Assembly (NCBI GenBank): GCA_949290515.1
Contig: CASERZ010000005.1
Span: 37,856-101,855 of the forward strand
Length of the DNA stretch: 64,000 nucleotides
Direction of reading: 5' to 3'
DNA from: an uncultured Christensenella sp.
GTDB taxonomy: Bacteria; Bacillota; Clostridia; Christensenellales; UBA3700
This document shows positions 8,824 through 19,233 of the stretch, one piece after another. Each line of letters begins with the position of its first letter. Position 1 is the stretch's first letter. A program made the position numbers and the translations under genes. The notes below the pieces were generated by a model that did not search any database, was not told where the DNA came from, and was given only the letters and a program-made list of their open reading frames with translations.

Positions 8824-9480
8824 ATGCTTGAGAAAAATATAAAAAACGTTTTGTTCGATTTGGACGGTACCGTACTGGATACCTTGCCCGACCTCGTGGA
8901 ATCGGCTAATCACGCGCTTGTCGAGCTGGGTTATCCGTCGCAGTCCTACGAGCAGGTAAGATGCGCAATCGGTCACGGCATACGCAATTTGCTCAAGGAC
9001 CTTATGCACTGCGAAGACGTAGAGATACTGGAAAAATGCCGCGCGATTTTCAAAGAGTATTACGACGCTCACAAAGCTGTACATACGCGCCCCTACGATG
9101 GTATGCCCGAGCTTATTCGCTCTCTAAAAGAGAGCGGTAAGCGCGTTTTCGTCATCTCTAATAAGTACGATGACGCCGCAAAAGAGTTGGTCAAAGACTT
9201 TTACGGAGAGTTGTTTGACGGAATATACGGCAGCACCGACGATATGCTTCCTAAGCCCGACAGAGCGGTTTTCGATAAGGTTTGCAAAGAGAATTCTCTC
9301 GACCCGAAAGAGTGTATTTACGTGGGGGACAGCGAAGTCGACGTGCAGTTTGCAAACAATTGCGGTATTCCGCTAATAGCGGTTTGCTGGGGATTCAGGA
9401 CAAGACAAGAACTTGTATTTTCAAAAGCTGCGACAATAGCTTCCGACATTCGCGAGCTCAAGCGGTTTTTACAGCTATGA
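8824..9480 (+). CDS. HAD-family phosphatase, phosphoglycolate phosphatase type
   Basis: 218 residues. HAD motif I is FDLDGTVLDT (10-19; nucleophile Asp12), motif II is the VFVISNKY segment, motif III is the Lys in LPKPD and motif IV is YVGDSEVDVQFANN. A helical cap lies between motifs I and II, as in Gph/PpaX enzymes that dephosphorylate 2-phosphoglycolate or pyrophosphate. The Shine-Dalgarno is gcgagga. The exact substrate is not decidable within this large family. Confidence 0.9.
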   Translation: MLEKNIKNVLFDLDGTVLDTLPDLVESANHALVELGYPSQSYEQVRCAIGHGIRNLLKDLMHCEDVEILEKCRAIFKEYYDAHKAVHTRPYDGMPELIRSLKESGKRVFVISNKYDDAAKELVKDFYGELFDGIYGSTDDMLPKPDRAVFDKVCKENSLDPKECIYVGDSEVDVQFANNCGIPLIAVCWGFRTRQELVFSKAATIASDIRELKRFLQL

Positions 9481-9586
9481 CATAATATCGTCAGCATAAA
9501 ATACCCGCAAATACCCGCAAAAACAAGGGGTTTCGCGTATATTAGCGCAAAAATAATAAAAAAACGAGAAAATCTCTTAAAAAGCA

Positions 9587-9616
9587 TTGATTTTATTGTG
9601 CGTAATATAATATAAT
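9587..9616 (+). promoter_or_regulatory. Promoter of the uL15-tailed membrane protein gene
   Basis: TTGATT (9587-9592), 18 bp spacer, TATAAT (9611-9616), with an aagggggt Shine-Dalgarno before the ATG at 9663. Confidence 0.6.
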
Positions 9617-9662
9617 GTACTTAGTTATCTTAAAAAATACTTAAAAGTCAAGGGGGTTTTTT

Positions 9663-12155
<2,493 letters not shown>

Positions 12156-12180
12156 GCGAGCGCGTATAGCGGCGCGCCTT

Positions 12181-12257
12181 TGCGAATTTTCGCGAGCAGT
12201 TACGCTCGGTCACGTACGTCTAGTACGCTCCGCTCGCGAACTCTCTTAAAATTCGCA
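12181..12257. repeat. Intergenic palindrome A with conserved core hairpin
   Basis: Outer arms TGCGAATTTT (12181-12190) and TAAAATTCGCA (12247-12257), a middle arm CGCGAGC/GCTCGCG (12191-12197 / 12231-12237) and a core hairpin CGTACgtctaGTACG (12213-12227). The core plus flanks read on the minus strand (GGAGCGTACTAGACGTACGT) nearly match the core of palindrome B at 32131-32154. A 15-base string CGCGTATAGCGGCGC at 12161-12175 recurs exactly at 31840-31854. Confidence 0.75.
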
Positions 12258-12270
12258 AAATCACACCACT

Positions 12271-12414
12271 CTTCGTGCTCGCACGAAGTTGGTATAAATA
12301 AAAACCAGTACGCACTAAAATAAAATGCATCCTACTTCCGTGTTCGCACGAAGTGGGTAATAAAAAACAGCACGCGCTAAAATAAAATGCATACACTTCC
12401 GTGTTCGCACGAAG
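12271..12414. repeat. Three tandem hairpin repeats of about 61-64 bp
   Basis: The hairpin sequence CTTCGTGCTCGCACGAAG (12271-12288) recurs with slight change at 12335-12353 and 12396-12414 (CTTCCGTGTTCGCACGAAG). Each is followed by a GGTA.TAAA-type stretch and a spacer ending in CGC-CTAAAATAAAATGCAT. Only three units are present, unit sequences are near-identical including the spacer, and no cas genes are near. Confidence 0.8.
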
Positions 12415-12435
12415 GGGGTATAAATAAAAAACCAG

Positions 12436-12470
12436 CCACTCTCCGTATTAACGTGAGAGTGGTTTTTCTT
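12436..12470 (+). terminator. Rho-independent terminator
   Basis: Stem CCACTCTC...GAGAGTGG (12436-12462) followed by TTTTTCTTT. It closes the repeat tract downstream of the uL15-tailed protein gene. Confidence 0.8.
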
Positions 12471-12635
12471 TGTGCTATTATTGTCAGGAGCAGGCGTTTC
12501 CTGTATTTTCATCAAGCAGTCAGGCTTTCAGCGCGATAAAACGGTGCAACTTAGTATAAATTTTATTATTATACAATATAGTATATTGTACTTTTTCGTT
12601 GTAGAAAGCCAAGTGTAAAATAATTAAAATGGGTA

Positions 12636-12664
12636 TTGACATTAAGATTATTTTAAGGTACAAT
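12636..12664 (+). promoter_or_regulatory. Strong promoter of the small membrane protein gene
   Basis: Perfect TTGACA (12636-12641), 17 bp spacer, TACAAT (12659-12664), about 70 nt before the leader ends at the start codon. Confidence 0.8.
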
Positions 12665-12677
12665 AGAGACGTGGATT

Positions 12678-12710
12678 TAGGTGGACCTACTGTTAGTATG
12701 CCACCTTTTC
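12678..12710 (+). promoter_or_regulatory. Leader with two mutually exclusive small hairpins
   Basis: AGGTGG (12679-12684) can pair with CCACCT (12701-12706), which is followed by TTTTCTT, or TAGGT (12678-12682) can pair with ACCTA (12685-12689). This looks like a minimal attenuator, but the stems are short (5-6 bp). Confidence 0.3.
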
Positions 12711-12740
12711 TTATAAAAACAATAATTTAGGAGGTTTATT

Positions 12741-13277
12741 ATGGCTAAGGCTAAGAAGAAAAAGGCCGGTATGACAGTGTTGGCTTGGATTATGCTGGCT
12801 GTTATGGCAGTAGGTCTTATATTGTCCGTAGTAGGTATCTTTACAGATTGGATTACGACAAAAGGCGAAGTGCTCGGAGGGTTGGTTTCAGGCGACAGCA
12901 GTCAGACGTTGCAAGATTTGTTTGAATCTCAATCCGATTTCAGAGAGCTTGATGAGGATTACTCAATAAAATATTTTGATATCACGTACACTTGTGCGTG
13001 GATTACCCTTATAGCGGTAGCGGCTGCATTCGGTTGCTTCCTCGTAGGCGGACTTCTCAAAATGAAATTGCTCAAGACTATCGGTATGATAGCCGGCATA
13101 CTTGCGATAGTAGCAGGTATTATGGCTGCAGTATTTACCGCTCTTATGGGCAAGGAAATGAGTGCCGATGCGGGTATCGCAAGCGCGACCACCAGTTTGG
13201 CAGTAGGTTGCTATCTCACTCTTATCGGCGGTATAGTCGGCGGAGCGGGCGCGATAATCAGCGGAGCAAGTAAGTAG
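12741..13277 (+). CDS. Small four-helix membrane protein of unknown function
   Basis: 178 residues. A basic start (MAKAKKKKAG) precedes four predicted membrane helices at about 12-35, 85-107, 110-136 and 149-174; the loop between helices 1 and 2 (36-84) is polar, acidic and presumably extracellular. The arrangement is reminiscent of claudin-like or tetraspan membrane proteins but no motif supports a family. It has a near-perfect promoter, a strong aggagg Shine-Dalgarno and its own terminator, so it is probably a well-expressed single gene. Confidence 0.75.
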   Translation: MAKAKKKKAGMTVLAWIMLAVMAVGLILSVVGIFTDWITTKGEVLGGLVSGDSSQTLQDLFESQSDFRELDEDYSIKYFDITYTCAWITLIAVAAAFGCFLVGGLLKMKLLKTIGMIAGILAIVAGIMAAVFTALMGKEMSADAGIASATTSLAVGCYLTLIGGIVGGAGAIISGASK

Positions 13278-13296
13278 ACAAACACAATCCCTTAAT

Positions 13297-13334
13297 ATTG
13301 AGAGGGCGGAGGGCATAGCTTTCCGCCCTCTCTC
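13297..13334 (+). terminator. Rho-independent terminator after the small membrane protein gene
   Basis: Inverted repeat AGAGGGCGGA / TCCGCCCTCT with a short loop. Confidence 0.75.
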
Positions 13335-13481
13335 TATGCAAATTTTAATTGAAAATTCCGCTATCGCAATCCCCTGTACTTAGCGGTCGGGAAAACAGAA
13401 AAGGTCGTTTGCGTGTAAAGTGTCGATAAACGGAGCGTAAGTATTCTGCTTGTACTAGGAAAATCACCTTTTAATGAGTAT

Positions 13482-13510
13482 AAAAAAGCCCCTCGAAAGG
13501 GGTTTTTGTT
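13482..13510. terminator. Bidirectional terminator between convergent genes
   Basis: AAAAAAGCCCCTcgaAAGGGGTTTTTGTT: a short GC stem flanked by A-run and T-run, just downstream of the minus-strand SGNH hydrolase gene. Confidence 0.75.
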
Positions 13511-13543
13511 TTGCACAGTTTTAGACATATTTTTTTAAGGTAG

Positions 13544-14284
13544 TTAATCCCGGTCGCTAGTTTTCAGATACCTGTTTATTTCAGCGGTAATAATCTCATA
13601 GCCTTTATCGTTAACGTGCAGACCGTCCATAGTATAGCGTTTGTCAAGGTTACCGTCCTCGTCGGTAAGAAGGTCGTGTATGTTTACGAATGTAGCGTTA
13701 TATTTGGAGCAGATATCGGGCAGGACGGAATTGACAGCTAATACGGCTTCGTTGGTGCGTATGCCTACGGCATTGAGAAATGCGGGCTTTTTGTGGCTGT
13801 TGACGGGATAAAGCGATTCTACCAGCACGCGGCAGTCGGGAAGACTTGTCGAAAGTTGCATCAGTATTTTATCTATGTTGGACAAAACGGTTTCTATGCT
13901 TACTCCGTGTCCTATATCGTTGATTCCGCCGAGGAAAACTACGCTGACGGGTTGGATTGCGATTACGTTGTCTTCGACGCGTTTGAGCATACCCGAAGTA
14001 GTATCTCCCGAAATACCTCTGTTGACGTTGGGAATATCAGGATAGTATTTTTCCGTATCGCACAATTCTGTAAGAGAATCTCCGAAGAAAACAGTCAGAC
14101 CGTGTTCTTGTGTTTTATTGAGTTCGGTATAGTATTGGGCTTTTTCGTCCTGAGGTTTGAGCATAGTAGTCATATACTTGCCGTAAGCGTCGTAATACAC
14201 GAAAAATATAATCACCACCGTAGTGATGACCGACACGTAAAAACATATAATCGAACGGATAATTCTTTTGTAGTATTCTCCCAT
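13544..14284 (-). CDS. Membrane-anchored SGNH/GDSL hydrolase
   Basis: 246 residues, with one N-terminal membrane anchor (about 8-31) and then an SGNH hydrolase domain. All four blocks are present: block I FFGDSLTE (catalytic Ser70), block II GISGDTT (oxyanion Gly), block III GGIND (Asn122) and block V DGLHVN (Asp220, His223). Enzymes of this type remove acetyl or acyl groups from glycans, lipids or peptidoglycan outside the cell. It stands alone on the minus strand, facing rsmI divergently. The substrate is not inferable. Confidence 0.92.
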   Translation of the reverse strand: MGEYYKRIIRSIICFYVSVITTVVIIFFVYYDAYGKYMTTMLKPQDEKAQYYTELNKTQEHGLTVFFGDSLTELCDTEKYYPDIPNVNRGISGDTTSGMLKRVEDNVIAIQPVSVVFLGGINDIGHGVSIETVLSNIDKILMQLSTSLPDCRVLVESLYPVNSHKKPAFLNAVGIRTNEAVLAVNSVLPDICSKYNATFVNIHDLLTDEDGNLDKRYTMDGLHVNDKGYEIITAEINRYLKTSDRD

Positions 14285-14468
14285 AGCAATCAGCGTCTGT
14301 CAGTATAAGAGTTTAAAATAAAAGTATCCCTTTGCACAACACATATATATTATAACACTTAAGAAAAATTATGTAAAGTACTAAAAGGGCATAAAACTCA
14401 AAGCTTTTTATTTTGAGGTATCAATCGGGGGATTAAGCAAAGCTTGTCGTTATTCGATAGCGGTATGA

Positions 14469-14497
14469 TTGATTTAAGGGCGGGGATATGGTATAGT
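14469..14497 (+). promoter_or_regulatory. Promoter of rsmI
   Basis: TTGATT (14469-14474), 17 bp spacer, TATAGT (14492-14497), about 30 nt before the rsmI ATG; agaggag Shine-Dalgarno in between. Confidence 0.65.
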
Positions 14498-14526
14498 ATT
14501 ATTGAAAAAAGTCAGAGGAGACGGAA

Positions 14527-15333
14527 ATGGCAAGACTTTATCTTGTTGGTACGCCTATAGGCAATCTGGGAGATATCAGCACCCGTGCGCTGGACGTACT
14601 GCGCGGGGCAGACGCAATAGCCTGCGAAGATACACGACACACGCTCAAGCTTCTCAATTATTACGATATAAAGAAGCCTTTGTTTTCCTGTCATAAGTTT
14701 AACGAAAGGGAAAGCGTAGACAAAATATACGCTATGCTCACAGAGGGCAAGGAAGTCGCGCTCGTGACGGACGCGGGTATGCCCGCCGTATCCGACCCGG
14801 GAGCAGTAGTGGTGGACGGATTGCGAAAACTCGGAGCGGAGATTACGGTAATTCCCGGACCTACGGCGCTCACTACGGCAATCGCACTAAGCGGGATAAT
14901 CCAGCCTGTGTTTACGTTCATAGGTTTTCTTCCTGCAAAAACAAAAGAAAAAGACAATCTGATTATGCCTTTTAAGGATATTACGACTTCTCTTGTGTTT
15001 TACAGTTCGCCTTACGACGTCGGCAAGGATATCAAATATCTTTATTCGCGTCTCGGGGACAGAAAACTTCATATCGTAAGAGAGTTGACGAAGATACACG
15101 AAGAGCATATATTAACAACGCTGTCGCAAGGACTAGAGGGAGAAGCCAGAGGAGAATACGTGCTTATAGTAGAAGCGGGAGAAAAGTGTGCAGAAAAACC
15201 TCAGGGCAGTATAAAAGAACAACTTATTAAGCTTATCTCATCGGGTACGGATAAAAAAGACGCCGTCAAACAAGTGGCAAAAGCCAACTCTCTCACAAAA
15301 GACGAGGTATACAAAGAAGCTATAGATTTATGA
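14527..15333 (+). CDS. rsmI: 16S rRNA (cytidine1402-2'-O)-methyltransferase
   Basis: 268 residues. The tetrapyrrole-methylase fold is marked by LYLVGTPIGNLGDIS (4-18), CEDTRHTLKLL, VTDAGMPAVSDPG and VIPGPTALTTAIALSG, the standard RsmI blocks for S-adenosylmethionine binding. With RsmH it modifies C1402 of 16S rRNA in the decoding centre. The C-terminal ~45 residues carry the small RsmI helical domain. A TetR-type regulator follows 18 bp later and is probably cotranscribed. Confidence 0.95.
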   Translation: MARLYLVGTPIGNLGDISTRALDVLRGADAIACEDTRHTLKLLNYYDIKKPLFSCHKFNERESVDKIYAMLTEGKEVALVTDAGMPAVSDPGAVVVDGLRKLGAEITVIPGPTALTTAIALSGIIQPVFTFIGFLPAKTKEKDNLIMPFKDITTSLVFYSSPYDVGKDIKYLYSRLGDRKLHIVRELTKIHEEHILTTLSQGLEGEARGEYVLIVEAGEKCAEKPQGSIKEQLIKLISSGTDKKDAVKQVAKANSLTKDEVYKEAIDL

Positions 15334-15351
15334 TTTTCAGGGGGAAAGAAA

Positions 15352-15975
15352 GTGGAAAAGACAGAGTACAGCAGCGCGATTAAATCAAAAAAAGCAATCA
15401 AAAACGCACTCAGTCAGTTGCTGATGAAAAAGGACCTTGAGGAGATATCCGTAACAGAAGTAGTAAAGACGGCAGGTATCAACCGAAGTACTTTCTATGC
15501 GCATTACAACAATATGACCGAAGTGCTCGAAGAAATTGAAACGAGAGTAGCGGAAGGCATACTCAATTCGTTTATGTCTTACCGAGAGAGCGTAATGGAA
15601 AACCCTACGCCTTTTTTGACGAGTATTGCCGCGTTGCTGCAAAAGGAATTCGATTTTTACAAGCGTCTTGTTTGCGCCAATGTGGGAAGTCACTTCATCG
15701 ACAGAGTAAAGGAAAATTTTATCAATGCTGTAGTTACGGGAGATAATGATAAAATATCTCATATCAAGGACAAAGCCACGTTTGCGGTAATAGTAAGATT
15801 TTATACCAACGGCTTTGCTTCTATGTTCGAGGACGTATTCAAGGGCGTGCTCAAGATAAGTCTTGCTTCGCTAGCCGTAATAATAGGACAGATAGTTGCG
15901 GTAGGTTTCGAGGATTATACGATAGCCAAAGTCGAAAAAATACAAAAACTCAAAAAACAGTATTTAAAACAGTAA
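15352..15975 (+). CDS. TetR-family transcriptional regulator
   Basis: 207 residues. The N-terminal helix-turn-helix is clear (ISVTEVVKTAGINRSTFYAHYNNMTEVLEEI, split here as helices around residues 31-62). The C-terminal ligand or dimerisation domain is divergent, of the kind seen with TetR_C_7 proteins. It starts at GTG, preceded by ggggaaag. It lies directly behind rsmI and in front of a strong terminator; no transporter or obvious target is adjacent. Target genes and ligand are unknown. Confidence 0.88.
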   Translation: MEKTEYSSAIKSKKAIKNALSQLLMKKDLEEISVTEVVKTAGINRSTFYAHYNNMTEVLEEIETRVAEGILNSFMSYRESVMENPTPFLTSIAALLQKEFDFYKRLVCANVGSHFIDRVKENFINAVVTGDNDKISHIKDKATFAVIVRFYTNGFASMFEDVFKGVLKISLASLAVIIGQIVAVGFEDYTIAKVEKIQKLKKQYLKQ

Positions 15976-16008
15976 TTTGATAAAACGCAGAAAACCAGAA
16001 CCTAACAA

Positions 16009-16038
16009 GAAAGGACGCAATCAAGCGTCCTTTCTTTC
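16009..16038 (+). terminator. Rho-independent terminator of the rsmI unit
   Basis: GAAAGGACGC / GCGTCCTTTC with an AATCAA loop, followed by TTTC. Confidence 0.85.
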
Positions 16039-16295
16039 AGTTTGGGTATCATAGTTTTCAACTTTGCAGTTTGCGTTGTTTTTGCAATTATCCTGTGAAA
16101 TCTCAGGGCCAAACAAAATTGTATTTTGTGACGGCGACGACTTATCGGCAGAGATATTTGCGCTTACCGCTTGCGGCGGTAAGTATTATTTTGCCGCAGG
16201 GCAGACCTTCGGAAAGCGCAATCGCGCCGATTGATGCCTGTACCGTAGCTTTGGGAAGATATGAAAGCACGATAAAGAGTTTTTCTTTTGCATTA
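16039..16295. other. Intergenic stretch without a convincing gene
   Basis: A hairpin CTTACCGCttgcGGCGGTAAG (about 16164-16184) is the only structure I see. Short open frames exist on both strands but have no ribosome binding site or recognisable product. Confidence 0.5.
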
Positions 16296-16324
16296 TTTGC
16301 ATAAGCGCGAATATGTGGTATAAT
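16296..16324 (+). promoter_or_regulatory. Promoter placed for a leaderless transcript
   Basis: TTTGCA (16296-16301), 17 bp spacer, perfect TATAAT (16319-16324). The ATG of the radical-SAM gene is at 16331, six bases after the -10 element, where transcription itself should begin. Confidence 0.7.
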
Positions 16325-16330
16325 CTGACT

Positions 16331-17206
16331 ATGGAATTTTGTAATTGTTGCCCGAGGCATTGCCTTGCGGACAGAGTAAAAACTGCGGGATACTGCGGTG
16401 AGTACGGACTGAAAGTAGCCCGTGCTTCCTTGCATTTTTGGGAGGAGCCGCCTATATCGGGGACGCGCGGAAGCGGTACGGTATTTTTCAGCGGGTGCAA
16501 TCTCAAGTGCGTGTATTGTCAAAACTACGATATATCGAGGGGAAAGGGTACATTGCTTACGCCTCGGCAACTTGCCGACGTGTTTAAAAGGCTGGAGGAC
16601 GCCGGCGCGCACAACATAAATCTCGTGACGGCATCGCATTTTACCGACGCAATTACCGAAGCATTCGACATTTATCGCCCCGCGCTTCCCGTGGTGTACA
16701 ATTGCGGAGGTTACGAAAGCGTGGATAATCTCAAAAGGCTGGAGGGCATAGTCGATATATATCTTCCCGACTTCAAATATGCCGACAACGCGCTTGCGAA
16801 AAAATACAGCAACGCGCCCGATTACGCAGAAAGATGCACTCTTGCACTCAGCGAAATGCGAAGACAGCAACCGCAAGATATTTTCGATGACGGGATAATG
16901 CAAAAGGGAATGATAATAAGGCATCTCGTATTGCCCGACGCCGTCGACAATACAAAGAGAGTGCTGGAGTGGATAAAGAGCAATTTATCTGCCGATACTT
17001 ACATATCCGTAATGGGACAGTATATACCCTGCGGACAGGCAAAAGAGTATCCTCCGCTAGACAGAAAACTCAAGCCTCTGGAATACAAAATAGCCGTTTC
17101 TTATGCGGAAAAGCTGGGATTCGTCAATGCGTTCGTGCAAGACGGAGAGAGTGCGGACGAAGCTTTCGTGCCTGACTTCGACGTCAGTCCCGTGGCATTA
17201 AAATAA
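16331..17206 (+). CDS. PflA-like radical SAM protein
   Basis: About 291 residues. An N-terminal Cys cluster (CNCCPRHC) precedes the radical SAM iron-sulfur motif CNLKCVYC, which anchors a [4Fe-4S] cluster that cleaves S-adenosylmethionine. Other blocks are YNCGGYES and YLPDFKYAD. This is the 'putative pyruvate formate-lyase activating enzyme' subgroup, similar to AmmeMemoRadiSam-type proteins, and it is not next to a glycyl-radical enzyme here, so activation of a formate-lyase is not supported. The ATG at 16331 has no Shine-Dalgarno but sits right after a TATAAT, favouring a leaderless mRNA. Confidence 0.88.
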   Translation: MEFCNCCPRHCLADRVKTAGYCGEYGLKVARASLHFWEEPPISGTRGSGTVFFSGCNLKCVYCQNYDISRGKGTLLTPRQLADVFKRLEDAGAHNINLVTASHFTDAITEAFDIYRPALPVVYNCGGYESVDNLKRLEGIVDIYLPDFKYADNALAKKYSNAPDYAERCTLALSEMRRQQPQDIFDDGIMQKGMIIRHLVLPDAVDNTKRVLEWIKSNLSADTYISVMGQYIPCGQAKEYPPLDRKLKPLEYKIAVSYAEKLGFVNAFVQDGESADEAFVPDFDVSPVALK

Positions 17207-17220
17207 TATATTATATTTTG

Positions 17221-17249
17221 TTGTACTCTTTTGCAAATTATGCTAAAAT
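17221..17249 (+). promoter_or_regulatory. Promoter of plsY
   Basis: TTGTAC (17221-17226), 17 bp spacer, TAAAAT (17244-17249), 19 nt before the plsY ATG. Confidence 0.6.
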
Positions 17250-17268
17250 GATGAAAAGGTAGTGAAAA

Positions 17269-18021
17269 ATGGATATTTTCGTAAAAGTAGTTTGCGTTAT
17301 TGCCGCATATCTTGTCGGTTCAATCAACGCGGCAACGATAGTCAGCAAAATCAAAGGTAAAAACATCAAAAAACTGGGAAGCGGCAATCCCGGAACTATG
17401 AACGTACTGCGTTCGATAGGCAAGGGCTGGGGCGCGCTTACTTTTGCATTTGACAGCGTAAAGGGACTTGCTTTTGCGCTTATAGGAAGATTTGCCATAG
17501 ACGGCGGCTCGTACGAGTGGATGTTCATACTCGGCACGATAGTCGTCGTAGGACATATATTTCCCGTATACACGGGCTTTAAGGGCGGCAAGGGCGTAGC
17601 AACGTCCATAGGCGTATTTCTCGTTGCTTCCCCTATCGTAGCGGCGTGCGTACTCGTCGGACTGATTGTATATCTGCTCTTGTGCAAGATAGGATTTATC
17701 GGTTCGTATCTTGCGATAACCGCGCTTGCCATCACGTGTTGTATTCAATACGGCACGAGTATAATCATAATAGTATGTTGCGTGATAATGTGGCTGCTTG
17801 TAGTTATCCGCCACAAGGACAACGTAATCAGATTTATACACGGCAAGGAGAATACCTTGAGTATCGTAGGAAAAAACGAGGTCAAGGAGCTTGACGACGA
17901 GGGCAACGAAAAGTCGCAAAACGCAGACGGCGATGCAGCCGAAGCAGGTAGCGAGGACAAAAAAGCCGACGAATCCCAATCCGAGGAAGAGGACGCGGCT
18001 TTAGACGAAAAGACCGAATAA
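17269..18021 (+). CDS. plsY: Glycerol-3-phosphate acyltransferase PlsY with acidic C-terminal tail
   Basis: 250 residues. The first ~200 form a multi-pass PlsY with the three conserved loops: YLVGSINAATIVSK, GSGNPGTMNVLR and GHIFPVYTGFKGGKGVATS. PlsY transfers the acyl group from acyl-phosphate to glycerol-3-phosphate, the first committed step of phospholipid synthesis. A ~50-residue tail rich in Asp, Glu, Ser and Ala (from about residue 205) is not part of the usual PlsY and should be cytoplasmic and disordered. ychF follows 53 bp downstream, probably in the same transcript. Confidence 0.95.
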   Translation: MDIFVKVVCVIAAYLVGSINAATIVSKIKGKNIKKLGSGNPGTMNVLRSIGKGWGALTFAFDSVKGLAFALIGRFAIDGGSYEWMFILGTIVVVGHIFPVYTGFKGGKGVATSIGVFLVASPIVAACVLVGLIVYLLLCKIGFIGSYLAITALAITCCIQYGTSIIIIVCCVIMWLLVVIRHKDNVIRFIHGKENTLSIVGKNEVKELDDEGNEKSQNADGDAAEAGSEDKKADESQSEEEDAALDEKTE

Positions 18022-18074
18022 AAAGCAAATACACGTTTTACCGTACAGGTAACGGAAAATACAGAGGTAGAGAA

Positions 18075-19166
18075 ATGAAACTGGGTGTAGTAGGACTTCC
18101 CAACGTAGGAAAGAGTACGTTGTTCAACGCGATAACGCAAGCGGGCGCAGAGAGCGCGAATTATCCTTTTTGCACGATAGAGCCCAACGTGGGCGTGGTT
18201 GCAGTTCCCGACGAAAGACTGGACAAGCTTGCCGCGCTTTACAACAGCAAGAAAGTAACTCCCACGGTACTCGAATTCGTGGACATAGCAGGACTCGTAA
18301 AAGGCGCGTCAAAGGGCGAGGGACTGGGCAACAAGTTTTTGTCGCATATCAGAGAGGTTGACGCAATCGTGCACGTAGTAAGATGCTTCGACGACGCCAA
18401 CATAACGCACGTCGACGGCAGTGTAAATCCTTTGAGAGATATCGAGACGATTGAGTTCGAGCTGATTTTTGCAGATATGGAGAGCGTACAGAAGAGAGCC
18501 GCCAAAGCGCGTAACTCTGCAAAGGGCGGTGACAAGAAGTACATAGTCGAAGCCGACCTTCTCGACAGAGTATATACAGAACTGGAAAAGGGTACTCCCG
18601 CAAGACTTATAGAGCTTAGCGACGACGAAAAAGAGATAGTAAGAGATTTGTTTCTTTTGACGGCAAAGCCTGTGATATACGCGGCAAACATAAGCGAAAA
18701 CGAAGTAGCCGCAGGTACTAACGCTTACGTCGAACAGGTCAGACAGTACGCAGAAAAGCAGGGAGCCAAGACGATAGTCCTCTGTGCAAAGCTAGAAGAG
18801 GAACTCGCGGGAATGGACAAGGAAGACAAAGAGATGTTTCAGGCTGAGTACGGCATCGACAAGAGCGGTCTGGACAAGCTTGTATCCGCTTGTTACGATT
18901 TGCTGGGACTTATCAGCTATCTTACGGCGGGAGAGAAAGAAACGAGAGCGTGGACGATTACCCGAGGCACGAAAGCTCCTCAGGCGGCAGGCAAGATTCA
19001 CAGCGACTTCGAAAGAGGATTTATCCGCGCGGAGATAGTCGACTGGCAGACTTTGCTCGAGTGCGGTTCTTACGTGGCTGCCAAAGAGCACGGCAAGGTA
19101 AGAAGCGAAGGCAAGGATTACGTCATCAAGGACGGCGACGTGGTACTCTTCAGATTCAACGTATAA
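18075..19166 (+). CDS. ychF: Redox-regulated ATPase/GTPase YchF
   Basis: 363 residues, the normal family length. P-loop GLPNVGKST (7-15), switch region ending YPFCTIEPN, G3-like DIAGLVKGASKGEGLGN, a coiled-coil insertion, and the TGS domain with LISYLTAGEKETRAWTI and the C-terminal KDGDVVLFRFNV. YchF is a universally conserved Obg-like ATPase associated with ribosomes and stress response. It lies between plsY and argS in a forward run of housekeeping genes. Confidence 0.97.
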   Translation: MKLGVVGLPNVGKSTLFNAITQAGAESANYPFCTIEPNVGVVAVPDERLDKLAALYNSKKVTPTVLEFVDIAGLVKGASKGEGLGNKFLSHIREVDAIVHVVRCFDDANITHVDGSVNPLRDIETIEFELIFADMESVQKRAAKARNSAKGGDKKYIVEADLLDRVYTELEKGTPARLIELSDDEKEIVRDLFLLTAKPVIYAANISENEVAAGTNAYVEQVRQYAEKQGAKTIVLCAKLEEELAGMDKEDKEMFQAEYGIDKSGLDKLVSACYDLLGLISYLTAGEKETRAWTITRGTKAPQAAGKIHSDFERGFIRAEIVDWQTLLECGSYVAAKEHGKVRSEGKDYVIKDGDVVLFRFNV

Positions 19167-19233
19167 CAATATCATTACACGGTAAAATATACCCTTGTCG
19201 GCTTATCGGCAAGCGCGGGCAAAAGACGGAATT

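Noticed and set aside
12271..12414. CRISPR array
   Set aside because: Only three units, the spacers are nearly identical and no cas gene is present.
16071..16304. 77-codon plus-strand frame upstream of the radical-SAM gene
   Set aside because: No ribosome binding site or recognisable product, and it would run across the radical-SAM promoter.
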